A stretch of DNA of 5,262 nt, taken from positions 1-5,262 of the forward strand of contig SDNM01000133.1 of NCBI GenBank assembly GCA_004524385.1, in the 5' to 3' direction. Below the pieces are notes generated by a model that was not told the DNA's origin, did no database searches, and saw only the letters and a list, made by a program, of their open reading frames with translations. This stretch comes from Promethearchaeota archaeon. GTDB taxonomy: Archaea > Asgardarchaeota > Lokiarchaeia > Sigyniarchaeales > SOKP01. Positions 1 to 5,262 of the stretch are shown here, piece after piece. How positions within the stretch are numbered: position 1 is the stretch's first letter; each line of letters starts with the position of its first letter. Position numbers and translations under genes: made by a program.

Positions 1-197
1 ATTCGTTAAATTTCTTAGCTTATACTTTTGGTCGAAGTTTGAGCATATTACTTTTAGCATTTCTTTTCATAGGATATGGCAATCTTTATAGACCAGGTTA
101 TGTAATCTTATCAATAATGGCGCTTATTAGTTCTCTATTTGTAATTATCTTATTAAATACCTTACCTAAGGATTTAGATGCTACTGAATCTGATTAA
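1..197 (+). CDS. C-terminal end of an integral membrane protein, probably an MFS-type transporter (5' end outside window)
   Basis: The frame that begins at base 3 is open from the window edge to a TAA at 195-197 and gives 64 residues. They form two hydrophobic stretches, around ILLLAFLFIGYGNLY and YVILSIMALISSLFVIILL, split by a short polar turn (RPG). A short charged tail ending KDLDATESD follows. This is how the last two membrane helices of a 12-helix permease look, with the tail on the cytoplasmic side, so a major facilitator transporter is my best guess. Such a short piece carries no diagnostic motif, so another polytopic membrane protein is possible. The next gene starts 36 bases downstream on the same strand, so this is likely the upstream member of the same operon and might move a substrate or product of the redox pair. 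Confidence 0.55.
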   Translation, partial: SLNFLAYTFGRSLSILLLAFLFIGYGNLYRPGYVILSIMALISSLFVIILLNTLPKDLDATESD

Positions 198-222
198 AAA
201 TGCAAATAGCAATTAAAAATCT

Positions 223-226
223 AGGT
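223..226 (+). promoter_or_regulatory. Ribosome binding site of the dicluster ferredoxin gene
   Basis: An AGGT core lies seven bases before the ATG at 234. It is weak but correctly spaced. It supports that ATG as the start and suggests translation from an internal position on a longer transcript that begins upstream of the window. Confidence 0.45.
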
Positions 227-233
227 TATTGTA

Positions 234-935
234 ATGGAAATAAAAGAAAATCTTTGTACGGGATGCGGTAAATGTGTAATAGTTTGTCCCGTTCAAGCTA
301 TTAAAATAATCGATAACAGAGCCGTTATAGATAAAAATCTTTGTGTAGAATGTTCTATATGTTATCGAAACGCAGAATGTCCTGTGAATGCGATTAAATC
401 CAGACGATTAAAATGGCCGCGAATTATTCGTAGTCCCTTTAGCGATGTGATTGGTACACATAAATTAACAGGGATACCAGGAAGAGGGACAGAAGAAATG
501 AAAACTAACGATGTAAGTAATCGATTTGGCAAAGAGGAGTATGGCGTCTCTATTGAACTAGGACGCCCTGGAGTTGGAACACAGTTAAAAAATATCGAAT
601 TATTTACGACAAAATTTTCACAGATAGGGGTAGAATATGAACCTATGAGTCCAGTTACAGCAATCCTGTCTGATGATAAAGTTAAAATTAAAGAGGATAT
701 AAGAGATGAGCGTGTTCTCTCTGCTATTATTGAATTCAAAATCCCTAAAAATAAGATTAATCAGGTTTTACAAGTAATCAAAGAAGTGGAAAAACAAATT
801 GATACAGTTTTTAGCGTTGGGATCGTTTCACGAGTAATGGAAGATGGCTCAATTCCAATTATAGATATCTTAAATCAGCAAGGTTTTAAAGTTAAACCAA
901 ATGCTAAAATTAACATAGGCTTAGGTAGAGCCTAA
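234..935 (+). CDS. Dicluster [4Fe-4S] ferredoxin-like protein with a conserved C-terminal domain of unknown function
   Basis: This 233-residue protein is probably a soluble electron carrier or the iron-sulfur subunit of an unknown redox enzyme. Residues 1-55 form a bacterial-type two-cluster ferredoxin domain. Cluster I is C8-x2-C11-x2-C14-x3-C18-P. Cluster II is C37-x2-C40-x2-C43-x5-C49-P, whose last gap is five residues rather than the usual three. Residues 56-110 hold a region rich in Gly and charged residues, including GIPGRGTEEMKTNDV (80-94) and ELGRPGVGTQ (108-117), which looks like a conserved binding loop rather than a linker. Residues 160-233 look like an alternating beta/alpha fold ending in INIGLGRA. 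There is no signal peptide or membrane segment. It is not the NIL-domain ferredoxin of archaeal homocysteine synthesis, as far as I can judge. From memory, relatives with the same GRGTEEMKTNDV segment sit next to the gene that follows here; I could not verify this. The ferredoxin domain is certain and the role unknown. Confidence 0.85.
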   Translation: MEIKENLCTGCGKCVIVCPVQAIKIIDNRAVIDKNLCVECSICYRNAECPVNAIKSRRLKWPRIIRSPFSDVIGTHKLTGIPGRGTEEMKTNDVSNRFGKEEYGVSIELGRPGVGTQLKNIELFTTKFSQIGVEYEPMSPVTAILSDDKVKIKEDIRDERVLSAIIEFKIPKNKINQVLQVIKEVEKQIDTVFSVGIVSRVMEDGSIPIIDILNQQGFKVKPNAKINIGLGRA

Positions 936-937
936 AT

Positions 938-945
938 AGAGGTGG
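938..945 (+). promoter_or_regulatory. Strong Shine-Dalgarno site that points to an ATA start codon
   Basis: AGAGGTGG begins three bases after the preceding stop codon and ends six bases before the ATA at 952-954. It is the best ribosome binding site in the window. It lies about 60 bases before the first conventional start (GTG at 1006), too far to serve it. Confidence 0.6.
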
Positions 946-951
946 AAAGCG

Positions 952-1539
952 ATAACACATTCATTACATAGAGTTGGAACTGTTGAGGATTTAAAAGAGG
1001 ATTATGTGATATTAGCAATGCTGGCGGCTGGAATTAATGATAAATATCCAGATTCACGTAAAAGATTAATAAGGACTGCTGAAATCATGAAAAAACATAA
1101 TCCTACAAATATGATGATGGAGGCGGCTTGGAAAATCTCTCCTGTTATCACAGCTACTTTTACAGATATCGATACACTTAAACAAATTACTCAAACTTTA
1201 AAAGAAGAAGATTTAGGAGTTTCTATTGTGATAAGTGGTCTGATTTCTGAAATTAAGGAAGCAGTTAAAGAGGTCGGTTTGAATATGCATACGGTCCATC
1301 TTTCATTAGGCGTATTTGGAAAGAAAGAGTTATTACCATCTGACAAAGTTCTAGAAATTACCACTGGCTGTGGTCATCATTGCATTTCATCGCAATCCGT
1401 AGAGTATTATGTTGATTTAATTAAAAATGGTAAAATAACTATTAAAAAAGCAGCGGAGAAATTGTCCAAACCTTGTGTTTGTGGGATTTCAAATATAAAA
1501 AGGTATACTAAGATTTTAGAAGAGCTAACTCTCCTATAA
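952..1539 (+). CDS. Conserved protein of unknown function with a CGHHC...CVC cysteine/histidine centre; apparent ATA start
   Basis: I do not recognise a named family. From the ATA at 952 the product has 195 residues and begins with THSLHRVGTVEDLKEDYV. I recall this type of N-terminus (THSLHR) from homologues beside ferredoxin-like genes, but cannot check it here. The frame is open from 940, just after a TAG at 937-939, with no ATG, GTG or TTG before GTG 1006. A strong ribosome site (938-945) fits ATA; a weaker GAGG at 997-1000 would fit GTG 1006 and give a 177-residue form lacking the putative conserved N-terminus. Residues 60-135 alternate strands and helices. The C-terminal part carries C140-G-H-H-C144 and C175-V-C177, four cysteines and two histidines suited to binding an Fe-S cluster or zinc. 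No signal peptide or membrane helix is seen. It starts 16 bases after the ferredoxin gene, so the two are probably co-translated partners in one redox reaction. It ends two bases from the stop of the convergent flavoprotein gene. Confidence 0.75.
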   Translation: MTHSLHRVGTVEDLKEDYVILAMLAAGINDKYPDSRKRLIRTAEIMKKHNPTNMMMEAAWKISPVITATFTDIDTLKQITQTLKEEDLGVSIVISGLISEIKEAVKEVGLNMHTVHLSLGVFGKKELLPSDKVLEITTGCGHHCISSQSVEYYVDLIKNGKITIKKAAEKLSKPCVCGISNIKRYTKILEELTLL

Positions 1540-1541
1540 TT

Positions 1542-2909
1542 CTATTCCCCCAAATAAACATTATCTTTCAGCAAGTGTTTACGTAATAGGCTATAGGGTA
1601 ACTCCCTAGAATGCAGCTCGTTAAGGGCACACAGAGCTGCAGCTGTCCCTGCACCTTGCCCTTGTCCCATGCAAGATACCGTATTCCGGGTTGACATATG
1701 TGCCTTAAAATCTTTAGTTATCATCATCCCAGTAGCATATAGATTCTCGATATCTTTCACCAATAATGCTCTGTATGGGATACCGTAAACACCTCCATCC
1801 TTAATTTGAATAAATGGAGCAAGGTCATGGAAACCGTACACCATGATCTCATCTTCAAACCGTTGGGCATTAACAATATCTTCTAGGGAAATATCATAAT
1901 CACAATCTATCAGTCTACCTCGCCGGATACATAAAGAGGGGCTAGTGCGAGTGATAAATGCCTTTTCACATCCTGGAATATACTTTCGAATAAGATTTAC
2001 AGCTTTTTGCATTCTTTGTCGTAAAATTACCTCCGTTTGTGAGACATCATCTCTGTTTGTTGGACTGTTCTTCATTTTTTTATTTAATTTGACAAACATG
2101 AAATAATCATCATGAACTGAAGTGATTACTGTATGCATTCCTATTCTTCTTCCTTCTTTTAAAAATCTTAGGGGGGGCTTCACACGTTTCGCATCTAACC
2201 TTATTATTTTATTCATTTCCCCGCTTCGTTTTCCTTCGCAATAATGAGACAATGCATTATTCTTGGATAGAAAATCGTGGTATTTTTCGATACTGACTCC
2301 TGCTACTCCGATACTGTTTGCTACCGGATAATCATTCGGTTCGGTAAACTTCGCGCCAGCATATGCACATAAGTCTCCATATCCGGTGCAATCGACAAAT
2401 GATTGTGCATAAAAAGCTTCTCTTCCTGATCTACTCTCCACTATTATACCCTGTATCTTTAATTTATCCATAATCACCCCTCTAACAAAAGAATTTAAAA
2501 AAACATGGACACTCGCGTCTTGTAGCATTTCGAGAGAAACCAATTTATAGAGTTCGGTGTCAATGGCTGTACATACGGAATCGTAATCGTAACCCTTCAA
2601 CATTTCAGCATGACCAGTAGTTCCCCCAACCTGTTCTAATCTGGTTATTATCTCTTGCGGAATCCCTTTAACAACCTGCCGTTTTTCTATCCCGGGAAAT
2701 GCTTTCCATAAATTAAAAAAACTATGTAACGCTGTCCCTCCTTCAACCACGATTCCTCCAGTGTATCCCTTTCCCTCTATCAGCGCAGTTTTTGCCCCCG
2801 TTCTTGCCGAGGCTATCGCAGCAACCACCCCACCCGTTCCACCTCCCGCAATGACTACATCAAAATTCCTAATGGGGATTTTTTTTGCGGGTTCATTATA
2901 ATATTGCAT
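1542..2909 (-). CDS. FAD-dependent oxidoreductase (FAD_oxidored family)
   Basis: This complete 455-residue flavoprotein is close to the usual family length. A Rossmann dinucleotide-binding motif, VVIAGGGTGGVVAAIASA, lies at residues 18-35. The acidic residue expected to hold the FAD ribose follows at the end of TALIE (E45), and a GYTGG turn at 48-52. VDCTGYGDLCAYAGAKF (172-188) matches the second family signature (normally D-x-T-G-D-A-D-L-A-x-x-A-G). The C-terminal segment with ATGMMITKDFKAHMSTR and CMGQGQGAGTAAAL is the FAD-closing block of this family. There is no signal peptide or membrane helix, so it should act in the cytoplasm. The substrate is unknown. The ATG at 2907-2909 is preferred over the TTG just before it because AGGTGA (2917-2922) is seven bases from the ATG. 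It follows the synthase gene after about 20 bases and is surely co-transcribed with it. Stretches of the gene are clearly GC-richer than its neighbours, which suggests a separate origin. Confidence 0.9.
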   Translation of the reverse strand: MQYYNEPAKKIPIRNFDVVIAGGGTGGVVAAIASARTGAKTALIEGKGYTGGIVVEGGTALHSFFNLWKAFPGIEKRQVVKGIPQEIITRLEQVGGTTGHAEMLKGYDYDSVCTAIDTELYKLVSLEMLQDASVHVFLNSFVRGVIMDKLKIQGIIVESRSGREAFYAQSFVDCTGYGDLCAYAGAKFTEPNDYPVANSIGVAGVSIEKYHDFLSKNNALSHYCEGKRSGEMNKIIRLDAKRVKPPLRFLKEGRRIGMHTVITSVHDDYFMFVKLNKKMKNSPTNRDDVSQTEVILRQRMQKAVNLIRKYIPGCEKAFITRTSPSLCIRRGRLIDCDYDISLEDIVNAQRFEDEIMVYGFHDLAPFIQIKDGGVYGIPYRALLVKDIENLYATGMMITKDFKAHMSTRNTVSCMGQGQGAGTAAALCALNELHSRELPYSLLRKHLLKDNVYLGE

Positions 2910-2916
2910 CAATTGT

Positions 2917-2922
2917 TCACCT
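2917..2922 (-). promoter_or_regulatory. Ribosome binding site of the FAD oxidoreductase gene
   Basis: Read on the minus strand, AGGTGA stands seven bases before ATG 2909 and only four before the alternative TTG 2912, so it favours the ATG. It lies in the short gap after the upstream stop at 2932. This is typical of an internal operon gene that needs a Shine-Dalgarno site. Confidence 0.65.
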
Positions 2923-2931
2923 ATTCTTCAT

Positions 2932-4143
2932 CTATTTGAGAGTTTTTTTGGCTAATACTTCAAGTTCTCGTTCAGAAATGAAATCTTGAGTCTTTATTTT
3001 CTCTCTAATTTGTTTGCGTAGAGAGTCTAACTGTTCTGCAGTTGGTTCTAAACCGATCTTATTTAATTTCGCCTTAAGCGCCCTATCCTGAAGTGTTGTT
3101 GCGCCAAAGATTAGTTTTCGAGTTTGTCCGACCACATGAGGTTGATATAATTCCCAAGTTGTCCAATTGCCAATCAGAATTTGCTCTACATGTAAGTCTG
3201 ATTCATGAATAAAACAATTTTTACCTACGATAGCCTTATGGGATTGCAATGGTGTTTTACTATATTTCTCAATAAGTTGAGAAACTTCCATTATTTTATC
3301 CAACTTTAAATTTAAATCAATTCCATATAAAATTTCAAGCGCCATTATAACTTCTTCAGTAGCAGCATTTCCAGCTCTATCCCCTAGGCCATTAAATACT
3401 ACATCCACAATTTCAGCACCACCTTCTACTCCAGCAAGTGTTGTAGCTACTGCTAAACCTAGGTCGTTATGTGTATGGACTTCCACAGGAATATCTCTAA
3501 CAATTTTTTTTGTAAAAGCAACATTATCTTTAAATGCAACTGGCAGAGCACAACCATTCCCATCATATACAACAATCCTATCAGCTCCCGCATCCATAGC
3601 TAGATGTAAGAATTTTTTCCAAAATTTCGGAATAACTCGTCCAGAGCCAAATGCTACATAAGCATCTTGAGATTTCGCATATTCTATACCTTCAGTTATT
3701 CTTTCAAAAACTGCTTTCTTAGTTTTTAGAGCAGGCCCAGGGACAAGTAAAAAATTTATATGATCTGCTTCAGCAGCTAATATATCGTCAACTTCCTTCT
3801 TTATATCTTCAGCATATAATCTTGCGTGAGATGATAATTTCATTTTTATACCTTCTCGTTTAAGAGCCTTAAAAGTTTCAGCATGTTCCTTGATTCCTGC
3901 AGCATATCCAACTTCAATTTCAGGGATGCCCATTTCTTCCAAAGCTTTAGCAATTTCGACCTTTTGATCAATTGTAAAGTATGTTCCAGGTGTTTCTTCA
4001 CCTTCCCTCAAAGTATCGTCTTTAATAATCACTTTATCTGGTAAATTCATTTGACTGCGTATTGATTCATCAAAATTCCACCCAAAACTCCACCACCGTT
4101 GGTTGGCGTCCATCCTCATGGACATCCAAGCATTAACCCACAT
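2932..4143 (-). CDS. DRE-TIM (HMGL-like) acyltransferase related to homocitrate/isopropylmalate/citramalate synthase
   Basis: This 403-residue enzyme is expected to join acetyl-CoA or another acyl-CoA to a 2-oxo acid by a Claisen condensation at a divalent metal. Numbering is from ATG 4143. Residues 38-53 carry DDTLREGEETPG, with catalytic R46 and metal ligand E47; an REGE form is typical of homocitrate synthases, while isopropylmalate and citramalate synthases have RDG. The metal histidines are in VHTHNDLG (H223, H225). GLGDRAGNAATEE (252-264) is the usual barrel-end motif of the synthases. HESDLH (313-318) stands where HESGIH is normal. The protein ends after the linker subdomain and lacks the roughly 130-residue leucine/isoleucine-sensing domain, as NifV-type and homocitrate synthases do, so no end-product feedback through that domain is expected. 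Altered positions (FGSGR 165-169, YDGNG 193-197, Gln to Glu at 50) argue against assigning any one named reaction. A GTG at 4152 would add three residues, but lies too close to the TATA-like box. First gene of an operon with the FAD oxidoreductase. Confidence 0.88.
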   Translation of the reverse strand: MWVNAWMSMRMDANQRWWSFGWNFDESIRSQMNLPDKVIIKDDTLREGEETPGTYFTIDQKVEIAKALEEMGIPEIEVGYAAGIKEHAETFKALKREGIKMKLSSHARLYAEDIKKEVDDILAAEADHINFLLVPGPALKTKKAVFERITEGIEYAKSQDAYVAFGSGRVIPKFWKKFLHLAMDAGADRIVVYDGNGCALPVAFKDNVAFTKKIVRDIPVEVHTHNDLGLAVATTLAGVEGGAEIVDVVFNGLGDRAGNAATEEVIMALEILYGIDLNLKLDKIMEVSQLIEKYSKTPLQSHKAIVGKNCFIHESDLHVEQILIGNWTTWELYQPHVVGQTRKLIFGATTLQDRALKAKLNKIGLEPTAEQLDSLRKQIREKIKTQDFISERELEVLAKKTLK

Positions 4144-4161
4144 ATAATTCACTTCAATATA

Positions 4162-4177
4162 CTTATAAATATTAAAA
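4162..4177 (-). promoter_or_regulatory. Archaeal-type TATA box for the synthase-flavoprotein operon
   Basis: On the minus strand the spacer reads TTTAATATTTATAAG just before the synthase gene. The centre of this TATA-like run lies about 23-30 bases before ATG 4143. Archaeal TATA boxes sit about 26 bases before the transcription start, so the transcript would begin at or within a few bases of the ATG and be leaderless. No good ribosome binding site is seen before that ATG, which fits. No bacterial -35/-10 pair at 17-base spacing stood out, though AT-rich DNA makes any single box weak evidence. Confidence 0.5.
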
Positions 4178-4203
4178 AGAGATTAATTACGATAATTAAA
4201 TAA

Positions 4204-4228
4204 TTTTTAAAAATAATTTTAAAAAAAA
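4204..4228 (-). terminator. T-rich transcription end of the DUF362 gene
   Basis: On the minus strand, 13 bases past the DUF362 stop, there is a run of eight T (4221-4228). A few bases on comes a TTTTTAAAAA palindrome (4204-4213). There is no GC stem-loop. Oligo-T runs of this type end transcription in archaea; a bacterial intrinsic terminator would need a stem. The 89-base spacer 4153-4241 holds only this and the promoter. Confidence 0.45.
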
Positions 4229-4241
4229 TAAAATGTATGAA

Positions 4242-5262
4242 TTATATTTTTATCAATTCATAATCTAAATTTCCCAGTTCATTCTTAACAGCAGCATTGA
4301 AAAACCAAGAAGAATCAACCATTTTATTAATTGCGTTAAATTTCTCAACTCCAATAGGAGTGGGTTCTTTCCATTGTCCATTTTGATCCATAATAGGTAG
4401 TCCGGGAGCGTTAGTTTCTGCATCTATACAAGCTTTATCTATCGCAACGGGATCAGATGAACCAAATATACCAAGATCAGGAATAATAGGCATACTAGGA
4501 GTAGCAACACAGTCGCATTGAGCAACTACATCAAAGGCAAAGTTAATATAACGAAATTTTTCTGGGCCGTAAGAATTTATTACTGCAGCACAGTTATCAC
4601 ACACACGCTCTATGAAATTTTTAAAATCCATATTAAAATCTCTATTTATCGCTTTTTTAACCGGACATTTTTCAAGACACGCAGTACAGCAAACACAAAT
4701 AGAAGGATCAATAACAGCAGATTCACCTTCTATTTTAATTGCATTTACCGGACAAGCTTCAATACATTCTTGTGAGCACTTAGAAATATTACATCTCTTT
4801 TTATTAATACTCATATCACTATTAAAATGAGAATGATACTTACCTTTTTTAGAAAGGAATCCAATTCCAAGTTGCTTCATAGCACCTCCAAAACCTGCTG
4901 CTTGATGTCCTTTAAAATGTGATATCGCTACAATCTTATCAAATTCATAAAGTCCAATACCAACAGATACTTCTTTCAAGTGAATTCCATCTATCTCAAT
5001 AATTTTTCCATCTAGTCCTTTATCTCCATCAATAAATTTTATTGGTGCGCCAACTATTGACTCAGAATACCCATGAAGTTGTGCTGTTTTTTCGTGCTCT
5101 GATGCCGTTTTTCGTCTCATAATGTTAATAGAATAATTTTCTGTTAGATTTATATGTTGAATATCCATTCCTAAATTTTGGGTTTCTATAAGAGTAGGTA
5201 TACCGCCTTTTTCTTTAATCGCATCAACGACTTTACGAACATAATCATGACGTAAATATCGG
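4242..5262 (-). CDS. DUF362-family dicluster [4Fe-4S] protein (5' end outside window)
   Basis: The gene enters from the right edge; 339 residues are visible. The frame stays open beyond the ATG at 5166-5168 to the window end and encodes RYLRHDYVRKVVDAIKEKGG, which fits the DUF362 N-terminal region (normally YLRP-x-YV-R-x-VVD-x-I-K-x-GG), so that ATG is internal. Visible residues 157-170 carry C-x4-C-x3-C-x3-C-P and 189-199 carry C-x2-C-x2-C-x3-C-P, two ferredoxin-type clusters. After these come C221/C224 and the family core around FRYINFAFDVVAQCDC (C249, C251), followed by IPDLGIFGSSDPVAIDKACI. DUF362 proteins are widespread in anaerobes. Their biochemical role is unsettled, but electron transfer or metal-centre handling is likely. 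It lies upstream of the synthase operon on the same strand but behind its own terminator, so it is probably a separate transcript. The C-terminus is complete, and no frameshift is seen. Confidence 0.92.
   Translation of the reverse strand, partial: RYLRHDYVRKVVDAIKEKGGIPTLIETQNLGMDIQHINLTENYSINIMRRKTASEHEKTAQLHGYSESIVGAPIKFIDGDKGLDGKIIEIDGIHLKEVSVGIGLYEFDKIVAISHFKGHQAAGFGGAMKQLGIGFLSKKGKYHSHFNSDMSINKKRCNISKCSQECIEACPVNAIKIEGESAVIDPSICVCCTACLEKCPVKKAINRDFNMDFKNFIERVCDNCAAVINSYGPEKFRYINFAFDVVAQCDCVATPSMPIIPDLGIFGSSDPVAIDKACIDAETNAPGLPIMDQNGQWKEPTPIGVEKFNAINKMVDSSWFFNAAVKNELGNLDYELIKI

Noticed and set aside
362..739. Minus-strand open frame of 125 codons inside the ferredoxin-like gene
   Set aside because: It lies wholly within a well-supported gene on the other strand, has no recognisable motif and is rich in Ser/Arg/Leu as expected of an antisense shadow.
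2910..2912. TTG as the start of the FAD oxidoreductase
   Set aside because: It would sit only four bases from the ribosome binding site, whereas the ATG directly after it is at seven bases; the change is one residue.
4150..4152. GTG as the start of the synthase
   Set aside because: It lies about 14 bases from the TATA-like box, so a normally placed transcript would not include it; the ATG at 4143 fits better, although a later Met (4125, 4119 or 4113) cannot be excluded.
4190..4235. AT-only stretch considered as a replication origin element or repeat
   Set aside because: It has no iterated unit or inverted origin-box pattern; the T8 run and short A/T palindrome are explained by transcription termination in an AT-rich spacer.
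4518..4830. Two overlapping plus-strand open frames (4518-4775 and 4612-4830)
   Set aside because: Both are antisense to the iron-sulfur region of the DUF362 gene, whose cysteine motifs are unmistakable; their products show no family signature.
4242..5262. The two dicluster proteins (234-935 and 4242-5262) as paralogues
   Set aside because: They share only the ferredoxin cysteine pattern; the rest of each protein belongs to different families.

Overview
This is an AT-rich window of about 5.3 kb with six protein-coding genes and almost no non-coding space. I saw no tRNA, rRNA, CRISPR array or insertion sequence. It reads like an archaeon, or less likely an anaerobic bacterium with a similar style. 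The archaeal signs are a TATA-like box placed to give an essentially leaderless transcript of the first minus-strand operon gene, Shine-Dalgarno sites on genes inside operons, and a T-rich, loop-poor transcript end. The many cysteine-rich iron-sulfur proteins point to an anaerobic lifestyle. No marker gene is present, so the lineage is inference only.

Plus strand, 1-1539: the tail of a membrane protein (probably a transporter, cut by the window start), then a 233-residue protein with two [4Fe-4S] clusters and a conserved C-terminal domain of unknown function, then a 195-residue protein with a CGHHC/CVC cysteine-histidine centre. The second and third look like a co-transcribed redox pair. The third gene appears to start at a rare ATA codon behind a strong ribosome binding site.

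Minus strand, 1542-4143: a two-gene operon. The first gene (2932-4143) encodes an enzyme of the isopropylmalate/homocitrate synthase (DRE-TIM) family, without the allosteric domain and with several altered active-site motifs. The second (1542-2909) encodes an FAD-dependent oxidoreductase of the FAD_oxidored type, with visibly higher GC than its neighbours. It meets the plus-strand operon tail-to-tail, with two bases between the stop codons. Together the two could make and then oxidise or reduce an alpha-hydroxy acid, but the substrate cannot be read from sequence.

Minus strand, 4242-5262: a DUF362-type protein with two [4Fe-4S] clusters. It runs off the right edge of the window, because its reading frame stays open past the first apparent ATG. 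An 89-base AT-rich spacer (4153-4241) holds its probable terminator and the promoter of the synthase/oxidoreductase operon.

The points most worth following are the uncharacterised iron-sulfur/cysteine-cluster pair with its ATA start, and the divergent active site of the Claisen-type synthase paired with a flavoprotein.
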